Shown: positions 18,327-27,297 of the stretch, in pieces
Position numbering within the stretch: position 1 is the stretch's first letter
How the letters are laid out: every line of letters begins with the position of its first letter
Assembly: GCF_015709515.1 (NCBI RefSeq)
Contig: NZ_JADNQZ010000054.1
Span: 62,001 to 126,000 of the forward strand
Reading direction: 5' to 3'
Source of the DNA: Methylocystis sp. H62
GTDB taxonomy: Bacteria > Pseudomonadota > Alphaproteobacteria > Rhizobiales > Beijerinckiaceae
DNA: 64,000 nt
Position numbers and translations under genes: made by a program
Notes under the pieces: generated by a model
What the model was told of the DNA's origin: nothing
Database searches by the model: none
The model's input: the letters and a program-made list of their open reading frames with translations, nothing else

Positions 18327-19892
18327 CTATTCTGCGGGGACCAATCCGTTGACCGGCTCCAAGCCACGCATTTCCTTGAGTTCAACGCGGATATTGTAAT
18401 CGCTCGCAGCTTTGATGAAATCCTGAATCGTCTCCATGATGTCCTGATCGATAAAGCCGGCGCGCGTGCCATCGATCACGAGATAACTGTTCCCCTCGAC
18501 ATTCTCGAGGTAGTTGCGCAGCTGCGCCTTATTGAGGAAGGACACATCCTTTTGCAGGCGCAGCAGGTAGTTCCGCCCGTCGCGCGTGAGCGTGAACGCG
18601 GAGTGATAATTTGCGCGCAACACGAAGAAGAGCCCCACGGCCATGCCGATCGCCATGCCCTTGAGAAGATCCGTCGAGAGAATGGCGCCGATCGTCACCG
18701 CGAATGGAGCAAATTGATTGAATCCCTTTTCATATTGCTGAACGAAGAGCTTCGGCTTCGCGAGCTTGTAGCCCGTCAGCAGCAGCACCGCCGCAAGACA
18801 CGCGAGCGGAATCATATTGAGCACGCTCGCCAGGAACATCGCGCTGAGCAACAGCAGCACGCCGTGGACAAAGGACGCCACCTTGGTGTGTGCGCCGGCG
18901 TCTATGCTGGCGGAGCTGCGCACGATCACTGCGGTGATCGGCAATCCGCCCAACATGCCGCTCAGGAAATTGCCGACGCCCTGCGCTTTGAGCTCCTGAT
19001 TGGTCGGCGCGATGCGCTTGAGCGGATCGAGCTTGTCGACGGCCTCTAAGCTCAGCAGAGTTTCAAGGCTGCCGACCAGCGCCAAAGTGGCGGCGGTTAC
19101 GTAGATCTGGACATCGATCAGCCGGGTAAAGTCCGGAAAGTTGAACTCCCGCGCGAAATCTATCGGTCCAAAGATGGCGGGAAGATTGACGAGATGCTGT
19201 GGCGCGATCGCCAAAGAGGGAAACAGGGTCTGAGCCACGACGTTATAGGCGATGCCAAACAGCACCGCGACCAGCGGACCGGGGGCGATCGAAAAGTAGC
19301 GATGCTTCTTGATGTAGGGCGTATCCCAAAGGAGCATGATCGCGAGCGATACAAGGCTGACGATCACCGCTCCCGTCGAGAAGGACCGGAATGCGTCCCA
19401 GAGGAAGGAGAGACGCGTGTGGCTGTCGTCCTCGAGGAACGACAAGTCGGCTTCCGCGTCGGCGTCGTAGCCAACCGCGTGCGGCAGCTGCTTCATGATC
19501 AGGATCAGCCCGATCGCCGCGAGCATGCCCTTGATGACGGCCGACGGAAAAAACGCGCCGATGACGCCCGCCCGCAGAAAGCCCATCCCCACTTGCAGGA
19601 GGCCCGACAGCGCCACCGCAAGCAGCATGGCGTCGAAGCCGAGTTTTTCGACCGCGGTCGCGACAATGACGGTCAGGCCTGCGGCAGGACCCGAAACGCT
19701 CAACTGCGAACCGCTCACAAGAGACACGACAAGCCCGCCGATGATCCCGGCGATAACGCCGGAGAAGGGCGGAGCGCCGGACGCGACCGCAATGCCGAGG
19801 CACAGCGGCACCGCGACGAGAAACACCACGACCCCCGCCGGAATGTCATGATCGAGGTAGCGGACGTAGTAGTCGAGATGTCTCCTAAACAC
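18327..19892 (-). CDS. SulP family anion transporter with C-terminal STAS-like domain, candidate bicarbonate carrier
   Basis: A 521-residue membrane protein. The N-terminal membrane domain shows the SulP signature PAGVVVFLVAVPLCLGIAVASG and the core GSQLSVSGPAAGLTV, with about ten to twelve hydrophobic helices to residue 430. The end, SYLVIDGTRAGFIDQDIMETI, resembles a STAS domain. SulP proteins carry sulfate, bicarbonate or other anions. The gene follows a beta-carbonic anhydrase gene by 41 bases on the same strand, a pairing seen for predicted bicarbonate transporters, so bicarbonate is the favoured substrate. Sulfate cannot be excluded by sequence. Confidence 0.88.
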   Translation of the reverse strand: MFRRHLDYYVRYLDHDIPAGVVVFLVAVPLCLGIAVASGAPPFSGVIAGIIGGLVVSLVSGSQLSVSGPAAGLTVIVATAVEKLGFDAMLLAVALSGLLQVGMGFLRAGVIGAFFPSAVIKGMLAAIGLILIMKQLPHAVGYDADAEADLSFLEDDSHTRLSFLWDAFRSFSTGAVIVSLVSLAIMLLWDTPYIKKHRYFSIAPGPLVAVLFGIAYNVVAQTLFPSLAIAPQHLVNLPAIFGPIDFAREFNFPDFTRLIDVQIYVTAATLALVGSLETLLSLEAVDKLDPLKRIAPTNQELKAQGVGNFLSGMLGGLPITAVIVRSSASIDAGAHTKVASFVHGVLLLLSAMFLASVLNMIPLACLAAVLLLTGYKLAKPKLFVQQYEKGFNQFAPFAVTIGAILSTDLLKGMAIGMAVGLFFVLRANYHSAFTLTRDGRNYLLRLQKDVSFLNKAQLRNYLENVEGNSYLVIDGTRAGFIDQDIMETIQDFIKAASDYNIRVELKEMRGLEPVNGLVPAE

Positions 19893-19933
19893 GCCTGAAT
19901 TCTCCCTGTTGGCGGTTTATGCCGCGCGGCCGG

Positions 19934-20584
19934 TTAGAAATCCTCGCCGCCATGTTGCTGATAGATGACGTCGACCTCGCTGCCGGGCGGCAAGGTGATG
20001 AGCTGATGCAGGATGCCATCGTCGAGTCCGAACACCCAGCCGTGCAGCATTGGCTGCTGGTCCTCTTTCCAGGCGGTCTGAACAATCGAAAGTTGCGACA
20101 GACGCATCACCTGCTCGATCACATTGATTTCGACCAGTCGGTTGGCGCGTTCCGTCTGAGAGTTGAGCGCGTCGATCTCGTCTCGATGCATCCGATAGAT
20201 GTCTTTGATATGCATCAGCCATTTATTGAGCAGCGCCAGATCGGGGCGCTGTCGGTCAAGGGCGGCGCGAACGCCGCCGCAATTATAGTGACCGCAGACG
20301 ATGACGTGCTGAACTTTGAGCACCTGCACAGCATATTGAATGACGCTGAGACAGTTGAAGTCGGTGGCGATCACCTGATTGGCGATGTTGCGGTGCGCGA
20401 AAATGGCGCCCGGCAGCGCGTTGACGATGATGTCGGCGGGCACACGGCTGTCGGAGCAGCCGATCCACAAGAATTCGGGCTTCTGATTGGCCGCGAGACG
20501 GTCGAAATAGCCGGGATCGCGCTCCCGGACTTCCTCGGCCCAGGCTTTGTTCTCAAGCAACAGTTTTTCGAAGGATTTCATCAC
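19934..20584 (-). CDS. Beta-class carbonic anhydrase
   Basis: The 216-residue enzyme interconverts carbon dioxide and bicarbonate. Zinc ligands are Cys43, His99 and Cys102 in GCSDSRVPAD and CGHYNCGG, with the Asp45-Arg47 dyad of the beta class. AHRNIAN at about 63-69 is also conserved. No signal peptide is present, so it is cytoplasmic. It is the first gene of a pair with the SulP transporter. In a serine-cycle organism bicarbonate is the substrate of PEP carboxylase, whose gene is present at 59.6-62.4 kb; supplying that enzyme is a plausible role. Confidence 0.95.
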   Translation of the reverse strand: MMKSFEKLLLENKAWAEEVRERDPGYFDRLAANQKPEFLWIGCSDSRVPADIIVNALPGAIFAHRNIANQVIATDFNCLSVIQYAVQVLKVQHVIVCGHYNCGGVRAALDRQRPDLALLNKWLMHIKDIYRMHRDEIDALNSQTERANRLVEINVIEQVMRLSQLSIVQTAWKEDQQPMLHGWVFGLDDGILHQLITLPPGSEVDVIYQQHGGEDF

Positions 20585-20817
20585 GCCCGTTTTCTTTCAG
20601 CTGCCGCCTCAAAAGCGGTCTGGCTGCGACAGCACTATGACAGCGACGGAAGCCGCTCGGACAGGAGCGCGAACTAGGGCGATTATCGTCGAAGTCGAGC
20701 GCCCTCGCTCAAGCAGGACGAGTCTACGGAGGTCTTGAGGTCACCACAAGTGTCCGCCGGCTTATCGGCGCATGGGGCCACGCTCATAAAACAGCCAAGG
20801 AAGCCGCTCGCTTCGGC

Positions 20818-22356
20818 CTACTTTTGCTGAGCCGCGCAGAGTTCCCGCCACACCTGCGGCAAGGCGGCGATGATATCGTCGGCGATCAGCCCAGGTCCAA
20901 AAATCTCGGCGGCGCGCGCATGCATCCAGGCGGCGCAGGACGCCGCGAGGAAGCCGTCCATGCGCTGCGCCAGCAGGCCGGCGATGACGCCGGTCAAGAC
21001 GTCGCCTGAGCCCGCCGTGGCGAGCCAGGGCGTGGCATAAGCAAGAATCGAGGCGCGTCCGTCCGGCGCGGCGACGACCGTGTCCGCCCCCTTGAAGAGC
21101 ACGACCGCGCCGCTGGCGCGCGCCGCCTCGCGCGCCTTGTCGAGTTTCGAGCGGCAGCCGCAATCGCTCTCGCAAGCGGCGAAGAGCCGTGCGAATTCGC
21201 CGGCGTGCGGCGTCATCACCACCGGACCGGGCGCAGCGCGCGTTGCGCGCCACAACCGCTCTGGATCGCCGGCGAAGCTCGAGAGCGCGTCCGCGTCGAG
21301 GACCGCGGCGCGGCGATAGGCCTGCGGCGCAAGCGCCGTTTCGACCTGTGCGCAGCTTTCCTCGCTGACGCCCAGCCCCGGACCGATGGCGACGGCGTTC
21401 TTTCGTTCATCGGAAAGAACCTTGGCGAGGCCTTTCGCGCCGTCGGCCGGCCGAACCATGACGGACGTGAGCGCGCTGGCGTTGACCGCGAGCGCGTCCG
21501 TTGGGCTGGCGAGCGTCACGAGCCCAGCGCCGGCGCGGAGCGCGGCGGCCGCCGAAAGCCGCGCGGCGCCTGTAAAGGAGGCGCCCCCCGAGACGACCAA
21601 GGCATGGCCGCGCGAATATTTGTGGCCCTCGACTTGCGGCAGGGGCAGCGCGTCGCGCCAGAGCTGCGGCATGTTGACGAAGGTCTCAACGCCGAGCGAA
21701 TCGAGCGCGGAGGGTCGAATGCCGATATGCGTGCAGGTGAGCGCGCCGCAATGCAGACGGCCGGGCAGTAGCAGATGCCCGGTCTTCACGCGAAAAAAGG
21801 TGACCGTCGCGTCGGCCTCCACCGCCGCGCCGCGCACCGCGCCGGTCGTGCCGTCGACGCCGCTGGGAATATCGACGGCGACGACGTACTGGCCGCTTTC
21901 GCGACGCCAGCGGTTGAGGCGGCGGACGAGCGCGCTGGCGTTCGAATCGAGATCGCGCGCGAGGCCCGTGCCGAACAGGGCGTCGATCACGAGATCGATG
22001 CCCTCGAAGCTGCACTCGAGCGCGGACGTGACTGGACAAGGCCAAGCGGCGGCCGCTTGCGCCGCGTCGCCGCGCAATTGGTCGAGCGGCGTCAGGGAGG
22101 CGACGCGGACTTTATAGCGCAGCGCGCGCAGCAGCCGCGCCGCGACAAAGCCGTCGCCGCCATTGTTGCCCGGACCGCAGAGCACCAAGACCCGCCGCCC
22201 GCTGGTGCGTTGAAGAATTTGGCTGGTCGCCCGCGCGATCGCCGCGGCGGCGCTCTCCATCAGCGACATCGCCGGCACGCCGCTCTCGATCGTCAGGCGA
22301 TCGGCGCGCGCCATTTGATCCGTCGTGAGGATTTCGAGCGGGAAAGCGGAGGGCAT
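20818..22356 (-). CDS. nnr: Bifunctional NAD(P)H-hydrate repair enzyme (epimerase plus ADP-dependent dehydratase)
   Basis: A 512-residue fusion that restores damaged NADHX/NADPHX. The YjeF-N epimerase domain (about 1-215) contains VLCGPGNNGGDGFVAARLL. The C-terminal kinase-like dehydratase (about 225-505) carries GHALVVSGG, VMTPHAGEF and the anion-hole motif TAGSGDVLTGVIAGLLAQ. Fusion of both activities in one chain is the usual bacterial form. The gene has no operon partner here: a divergent reading begins at 22425-22476 and the carbonic anhydrase gene lies about 230 bases downstream. That spacer holds nothing recognisable. Confidence 0.95.
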   Translation of the reverse strand: MPSAFPLEILTTDQMARADRLTIESGVPAMSLMESAAAAIARATSQILQRTSGRRVLVLCGPGNNGGDGFVAARLLRALRYKVRVASLTPLDQLRGDAAQAAAAWPCPVTSALECSFEGIDLVIDALFGTGLARDLDSNASALVRRLNRWRRESGQYVVAVDIPSGVDGTTGAVRGAAVEADATVTFFRVKTGHLLLPGRLHCGALTCTHIGIRPSALDSLGVETFVNMPQLWRDALPLPQVEGHKYSRGHALVVSGGASFTGAARLSAAAALRAGAGLVTLASPTDALAVNASALTSVMVRPADGAKGLAKVLSDERKNAVAIGPGLGVSEESCAQVETALAPQAYRRAAVLDADALSSFAGDPERLWRATRAAPGPVVMTPHAGEFARLFAACESDCGCRSKLDKAREAARASGAVVLFKGADTVVAAPDGRASILAYATPWLATAGSGDVLTGVIAGLLAQRMDGFLAASCAAWMHARAAEIFGPGLIADDIIAALPQVWRELCAAQQK

Positions 22357-22475
22357 GGCGCGATGGTGACCGAAGGCCGCCGCCCGCGCAATGGGCGCCG
22401 CTCACAAGATGGACGCAACGCCCGTTGACGCGGCGCCGCATTCCGCCGCGCCTCGGTTTCCGGTATGTCATCGAC

Positions 22476-22991
22476 ATGCTGACCGCCGCGCTCATCGCCT
22501 TCGACTCTCCCGGCGCGCCGCTGCGCCGGGAGGCCGTGGCGCGCAGCCTCGGTTCGCTCGTCGAGTCGTGCGTTCAGGGACTGATCGCCGACGCTCTGAT
22601 CCTCGCCGCGCCGGGACGAGGCCTGGCCGGGATCGCCGACGAAGCCGGCTGCGCGCTGATCGAAACGCCGCACGCCGCCGACGGCTTGGCGCAGGCGCTA
22701 AAAGCGGCGCGGCGCGACCATCTTCTCCTTTTGCTGGCCGGTTTCGCCGTGGAGCGCGACTTCGCCGAGGAAGCGCAGGATTTTTTCGCCTACGGCGACG
22801 CAAGCCGCGCCCGAACGCTTCGGCTGGCTCCGGATTCGTTGCTCACCCGTCTGGCGCCGGGTCTGGCGCGTCCGGTCGGGCTCATTGCGCCAAAGAGCGC
22901 GCTCTCATCCGCCGAAGGCGCGGATCTGGCGCGACTTGTGCGAAAGATGCGGGGCGCCGATCTGACGACCCGCGCCCGCCGCGTCTTGTAG
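22476..22991 (+). CDS. Hypothetical protein, possibly a degenerate family-2 glycosyltransferase-like domain
   Basis: A 171-residue protein starting MLTAALIAFDSPGAPLRR. The alternation of a short strand, a helix with SLGSLVESCVQGLIADALIL, then IADEAGCALI and DHLLLLLAGFAVERDF resembles the N-terminal half of a GT-A nucleotide-diphospho-sugar fold. The usual DxD metal motif is not evident, so catalytic activity is doubtful. The frame is open upstream to 22425, where an ATG also exists; neither start has a strong ribosome site. It ends only 3 bases from the convergent zinc peptidase gene. Function unknown. Confidence 0.5.
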   Translation: MLTAALIAFDSPGAPLRREAVARSLGSLVESCVQGLIADALILAAPGRGLAGIADEAGCALIETPHAADGLAQALKAARRDHLLLLLAGFAVERDFAEEAQDFFAYGDASRARTLRLAPDSLLTRLAPGLARPVGLIAPKSALSSAEGADLARLVRKMRGADLTTRARRVL

Positions 22992-22994
22992 CTT

Positions 22995-23888
22995 TCACTG
23001 ATTGAACGTGTTGCAGGCGTCGATGCTGCCCGTGCGCAAGCCTTTCAGCAGCCATTGCGCGCGCTGCGCCGCCGAGCCATGGGTGAAGCTGTCCGGCACA
23101 ACATAGCCGCGCGTGGCTTTTTGCTGGCGATCGTCGCCGATCGCCTGCGCCGAAGCGACCGCCTGCTCGATGTCGCCTTCTTCGAGAATGGGCTTCTGCT
23201 TATTGGCGTTGTTCGCCCAGACCCCGGCGAGGCAATCGGCCATCAGCTCCGCGCGCACCGAAAGCGCATTGGCCTCCGAACGGCTCCCGGCGAGTTGCTG
23301 CGCCCGCTGAATCTTCGGCAGAATGCCCAGCAAGTTCTGGACGTGATGGCCCATCTCATGAGAGATTACATAGGCATAGGCGAAATCACCGCCGCCGCCG
23401 AAGCGCCGCTGCATGTCGCGAAAGAAGGACGTGTCGAGATAGATGCGCTGGTCAAGCGGACAATAGAACGGCCCCATCGCCGACTGCGCCGGCCCGCACC
23501 GCGACTGGGTGTAGCCATTGAAGAGAACGAGCCGCGGCGGCTGGAAGCGCACGCCCTTTTGCTCGGGAAGCACTTGCGACCAGACCTGCTCGTTGGAGCC
23601 CACCACCTTTGCGACGAAGCGCCCCAGTTGATCGGTCGGCGCGCTCTGCCGCGGCGCCTCCTGGCGGGGCAGAGCCACTTCGCGCTCTTGGCGCATATTG
23701 TTGATCATCTGCGCCCCGCCGATGAGAATCGCAGGGTTGACGCCAAGCGCCCAGCCGATCAAGCCGAGAATCACCATCGTGCCAAGGCCGAGGCCCCCTG
23801 CGCCCATGCGGGGCCCGCCCCCCATCATCGGCCCGCCGCTGCGGCGATCCTCAATATTCTCGGACGACTGGAGATCTTCCCATTTCAT
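22995..23888 (-). CDS. ypfJ: Neutral zinc metallopeptidase family protein (YpfJ type)
   Basis: The 297-residue protein has a polar, Gly/Met-rich N-terminus, one membrane helix at about 35-60, and a peptidase-like domain from about 85. HEMGHHVQ places zinc ligands His177 and His181 and catalytic Glu178. CGPAQSAMGPFYCPLDQRIYLD is the conserved block just before it, with two Cys. This is the PF04228 family; its substrates are not established. The topology suggests the catalytic part faces the periplasm. The gene converges with the preceding hypothetical gene and is monocistronic here. Confidence 0.9.
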   Translation of the reverse strand: MKWEDLQSSENIEDRRSGGPMMGGGPRMGAGGLGLGTMVILGLIGWALGVNPAILIGGAQMINNMRQEREVALPRQEAPRQSAPTDQLGRFVAKVVGSNEQVWSQVLPEQKGVRFQPPRLVLFNGYTQSRCGPAQSAMGPFYCPLDQRIYLDTSFFRDMQRRFGGGGDFAYAYVISHEMGHHVQNLLGILPKIQRAQQLAGSRSEANALSVRAELMADCLAGVWANNANKQKPILEEGDIEQAVASAQAIGDDRQQKATRGYVVPDSFTHGSAAQRAQWLLKGLRTGSIDACNTFNQ

Positions 23889-24072
23889 GTGGCGCGCTCC
23901 GGACCCGCGCCCCGGGGGCGCTGCTCGATGAGCTATTTAAGCGAGCTTATCGGCTCTTGGTAGAGTTTATGCAGGCGACGGCGGCGCGCAGACGCCGACC
24001 GCAACCGTTTTGGCTCGCCCGACACATGCAAAGATCTCAACTTCAGCTCGTTCAGACAGCGGCAGCCTCACG

Positions 24073-25125
24073 ATGAAGCCTCTTGAAAATAAAAGTCACG
24101 CTCAAACAATAGCGGGCTTTATTCATCACTATTTTATTTACATCGTAGGAGCTTCCTACTTTGCAGCCGCGCTTTGGCCAACGGCCGGACTGAAGATTCG
24201 CAGCGTAGAACTCGCTCCCCTCGATCTCTTCGCGGTGAAGCTGCATGTTTCGCCGCCGACGATCATGTTGGCGCTCCTGCTTTTCAATGCAGGACTCTCC
24301 GCCAAGACGGCCGACATCAAAAACCTGCTGGGCCGGCCGACTCTCTTGGCGTCAGGTTTGGCCGCCAATATTCTCGTGCCGCTCGCATTTATCGCCGCGA
24401 TAAGCGGCACGCTGTTGTTTTGGCACAATCCCCAAGAGGTTCAACAGATCCTGGTTGGACTCGCGCTTATCGCCTCCATGCCGATTGCGGGCGCTTCGAC
24501 GGCTTGGTCGCAAAATGCGAATGGCAATCTCGCGCTCAGCCTCTCACTCGTGCTGCTCACGACGCTGCTCAGTCCGATACTGACGCCGCTGGTTCTGCAT
24601 GGAGTCGGCTATGTCACGATCGGGGACTATTCCGAAGACCTGCACGAACTCGCCTCCGGCGGCGCATTCGCCTTTCTCGGCGCATGGGTGATCCTGCCGA
24701 CGGTCTTAGGACTCGCGGTCAACGGGATCGTGGGACAAGCCGGGGTCGGAGCGGCGAGCCCTTACCTGAAGATCGCCAATATGATCGTCCTGGCGCTGCT
24801 CAATTATTCGAACGCCGCATTGTCCTTGCCGAACGTCGTCGCCCACCCAGACTTGGATTTTTTGGCGGCGATTCTGGCGATCGTCGGCGGCCTATGCCTC
24901 GTGATGTTCGCGGCTGGCTACGGTCTCGCCCGGGCCTTGGACGCCACTCGGGCGGACACAGCTTCGATGATGTTCGGTCTGGGGATGAATAACAACGGCA
25001 CGGCGCTGGTGCTTGCCTCAACGGCCCTTGCCGAGCATCCGCAAGTGATGCTGCCAGTCATCCTCTACAACCTTGTCCAGCATTTTGCGGCGTCGATCGT
25101 CGATCGCGCGGCGTCTCGATCGTGA
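24073..25125 (+). CDS. Bile acid:sodium symporter (BASS) family transporter
   Basis: A 350-residue membrane protein with about nine or ten hydrophobic segments. LLFNAGLSAKTADIKNLL at about 78-95 and the crossover region SMPIAGASTAWSQNANGNLALS at about 137-158, together with FGLGMNNNGTALVLASTAL near 300, fit the sodium-binding and crossing helices of BASS/SBF transporters. Family substrates range from organic acids to pantoate and pyruvate and cannot be chosen here. ATG at 24073 lacks a good ribosome site; the frame is open to 24010. Base composition at the 5' end is lower in GC than the surroundings. Confidence 0.82.
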   Translation: MKPLENKSHAQTIAGFIHHYFIYIVGASYFAAALWPTAGLKIRSVELAPLDLFAVKLHVSPPTIMLALLLFNAGLSAKTADIKNLLGRPTLLASGLAANILVPLAFIAAISGTLLFWHNPQEVQQILVGLALIASMPIAGASTAWSQNANGNLALSLSLVLLTTLLSPILTPLVLHGVGYVTIGDYSEDLHELASGGAFAFLGAWVILPTVLGLAVNGIVGQAGVGAASPYLKIANMIVLALLNYSNAALSLPNVVAHPDLDFLAAILAIVGGLCLVMFAAGYGLARALDATRADTASMMFGLGMNNNGTALVLASTALAEHPQVMLPVILYNLVQHFAASIVDRAASRS

Positions 25126-25147
25126 CGAGCGAAACCGTCGCGCGTGC

Positions 25148-25990
25148 TCACGACGCGTCCCATTCCTTCGGCCACTCTTCCCGCAGCCGGCCGCCAAGCC
25201 GCACCGGCGAGATCATCGTCGCCAGCCCGTCGGCGCCAATTTCGGCCGCCACGGCGCAGAAGGTGGCTTCGCCATTCGCGGGCTCATAGCGCGCGCCGGG
25301 CGTCTTGCGCAGGAAGCGGCGAAGCGGCTCCTCCTTGTCCATGCCGACGACGGAGTCGTAATCGCCCGTCATGCCCGCGTCGGTCTGATACCCGGTGCCT
25401 CCAGGCAGAATCTGCGCGTCAGCGGTCGGCGTATGCGTATGCGAGCCGACCACCACGGAGGCGCGGCCGTCGACGAAATGCGCCATCGCCATTTTCTCGC
25501 TCGACGCCTCGGCGTGCATGTCGATAAAGATGGCGTCGCATCCGACGCCAAGCGGGCAGGCGCCCAGCTCGCGCTCGATGGCGGCAAAAGGATCATCGAG
25601 CGCGTCCATGAAGACCCGGCCGATCGGATTGACGACGAGCACCTGCTGCCCGCGCGCGGCCGTATAGAGGCCGGCGCCGCTTCCCGGCGTTCCGGGCGGA
25701 TAATTGACCGGGCGCAGCAGCCGCGGCTGGCGTTCGATGAAGACCAGCGCCTCGCGCTGATCAAAGGCGTGATTGCCGAGCGTGACGCAATCGACGCCAA
25801 GGCCGAGCATCTCATCGCAAATGGCTTCGGTGATGCCGAAGCCTCCGGCGGCGTTCTCGCCATTGGCGACGACGAAGTCGAGCGCCCATTTTTCGCGCAG
25901 CCGTGGGACAAAGCGCGACACAGCCGCGCGGCCCGAACGGCCCAGAACGTCGCCGATGAAGAGAAAGCGGAGCGGCGAGGATTTCGACAT
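25148..25990 (-). CDS. ymdB: YmdB family metallophosphoesterase
   Basis: A 280-residue member of the TIGR00282 family, whose characterised members hydrolyse 2',3'-cyclic nucleotides. Metal-binding motifs appear in order: FIGDVLGRSGR, NGENAAGGFG, LGNHAFDQ and GSHTHTPTADAQIL, followed by GTGYQTDAGMTGDYDSVVGM. The length is standard. ATG at 25990 begins the conserved core (MSKSSPLRFLFIGDV); longer extensions run into the divergent pabB start region. It is divergent from pabB with about 120 bases between. Confidence 0.92.
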   Translation of the reverse strand: MSKSSPLRFLFIGDVLGRSGRAAVSRFVPRLREKWALDFVVANGENAAGGFGITEAICDEMLGLGVDCVTLGNHAFDQREALVFIERQPRLLRPVNYPPGTPGSGAGLYTAARGQQVLVVNPIGRVFMDALDDPFAAIERELGACPLGVGCDAIFIDMHAEASSEKMAMAHFVDGRASVVVGSHTHTPTADAQILPGGTGYQTDAGMTGDYDSVVGMDKEEPLRRFLRKTPGARYEPANGEATFCAVAAEIGADGLATMISPVRLGGRLREEWPKEWDAS

Positions 25991-26112
25991 AGGCCGTCTT
26001 AGCCCGCGCGCGCCGCCAGAGCAAAGCGAATGGGAGGTTGCGCGACGACGCGGCGTTTCATAACTGGAGCCGGCTGATGTAACATCACATTCCATTGCGA
26101 GCCCCGCCAAAA

Positions 26113-27297
26113 ATGCAAGACGCCGCCGAACGCCCCGCCGTCCTGACGCAAAAAGACGCGCCGGCGCGGCCTTACGTCGTTTTCGAAGACGGCCGCAACG
26201 ACGGACAGGCGCTGCTGTTCGAGGAGCCGGAGGAGATCATCGTCGCGCGCGCGGCGAATGACGTCGCGGCGGCGTTCGAACGCATGGAGGCGGCGACAAG
26301 GCGCGGCCTCTATCTCGCCGGCTACGCCGGCTATGAGCTCGGCTATGCGCTGGAGCCCAAATTCGCCGCTCAAGCGACGCCCGACGCGCAGACGCCGCTG
26401 CTGCTCTTTGGCGCGTTTCGGGCGCCGCGGCCCTGGTCGCTGCCGCCCGCCGAGAGCGCGGCGCCGAACGTTCCGCTTTCCCCTGCCTGGACTCAGGACG
26501 AGTACACGCAACGATTCAACACCTGCCGAGACTATATTTTCGCCGGCGACGTTTATCAGATCAATCTCACCTTCCCGCTGTACGGACGCTATGACGGCGA
26601 TGCGCTTTCGCTTTATCGCGGTCTGCGCAAGCGCCAGCCGGTCGCTTATGGCGGCGTCGTCGCGCTGGAAGCTGAAACCGTCGTGTCGCTGTCGCCGGAA
26701 GTGTTCTTCGAGGCGCAGGACCGCGACATTCGCGCCCGCCCGATGAAAGGCACCGCGCAGCGCGGCGTGATGCCCACCGAAGACATGGCGCGCGCGCAAT
26801 ATCTCGTCGAAGACGAAAAGTCGCGCGCCGAAAACCTGATGATCGTCGATCTTCTTCGAAACGATCTGTCGCGCCTCGCCGTCGTCGGCACGGTGAAAGT
26901 GACGGATCTTTTCACCATCCAGACCTATCCGACGCTGCATCAGATGACGTCAGGCATCGAGGCGCGGCTGCGCGACGACGTGACGCTGAAGGATCTGTTC
27001 ACCGGGCTTTTCCCGTGCGGTTCGGTGACCGGCGCGCCCAAGATCCGGGCGATGGAGATCATCCGCGATCTCGAATGCGCCGCGCGCGGCGTCTATTGCG
27101 GGGCGCTCGGCGTCATCGCGCCTGATGGCGACATTCGTTTCAACGTCGCGATCCGCACGCTGACCATTTTTCCGGAAGGCGACCTCGTTTGCAATGTCGG
27201 CTCCGCCGTCGTCGCCGACTCCCGCGCGCGCGAAGAGTATGAGGAATGTCTGATCAAGGCGCGCTTTCTGACGGGCGCGAGAACGACTTCGGACTGA
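26113..27297 (+). CDS. pabB: Aminodeoxychorismate synthase component I (PabB)
   Basis: The 394-residue enzyme aminates chorismate to 4-amino-4-deoxychorismate, the first step to p-aminobenzoate and folate. The chorismate-binding domain (about 130-385) contains FAGDVYQINLTFP, RPMKGTAQRG, ENLMIVDLLRNDLSRLA, LHQMTSGIEARL and GLFPCGSVTGAPKIRAME. The N-terminal 120 residues form the shortened companion subdomain. ATG at 26113 is preferred to the TTG at 26095. The gene overlaps pabC by 52 bases on the same strand, so both are made together. Folate is the C1 carrier in methylotrophs. Confidence 0.93.
   Translation: MQDAAERPAVLTQKDAPARPYVVFEDGRNDGQALLFEEPEEIIVARAANDVAAAFERMEAATRRGLYLAGYAGYELGYALEPKFAAQATPDAQTPLLLFGAFRAPRPWSLPPAESAAPNVPLSPAWTQDEYTQRFNTCRDYIFAGDVYQINLTFPLYGRYDGDALSLYRGLRKRQPVAYGGVVALEAETVVSLSPEVFFEAQDRDIRARPMKGTAQRGVMPTEDMARAQYLVEDEKSRAENLMIVDLLRNDLSRLAVVGTVKVTDLFTIQTYPTLHQMTSGIEARLRDDVTLKDLFTGLFPCGSVTGAPKIRAMEIIRDLECAARGVYCGALGVIAPDGDIRFNVAIRTLTIFPEGDLVCNVGSAVVADSRAREEYEECLIKARFLTGARTTSD

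Noticed and set aside
23055-23963. 302-codon frame antisense to the zinc peptidase gene
   Set aside because: The minus strand carries a clear HEMGHH peptidase; the plus-strand frame is Arg/His-rich shadow.
24010-24072. Upstream extension of the BASS transporter
   Set aside because: The added residues are polar and lack a ribosome site; the membrane protein starts naturally at the ATG at 24073.
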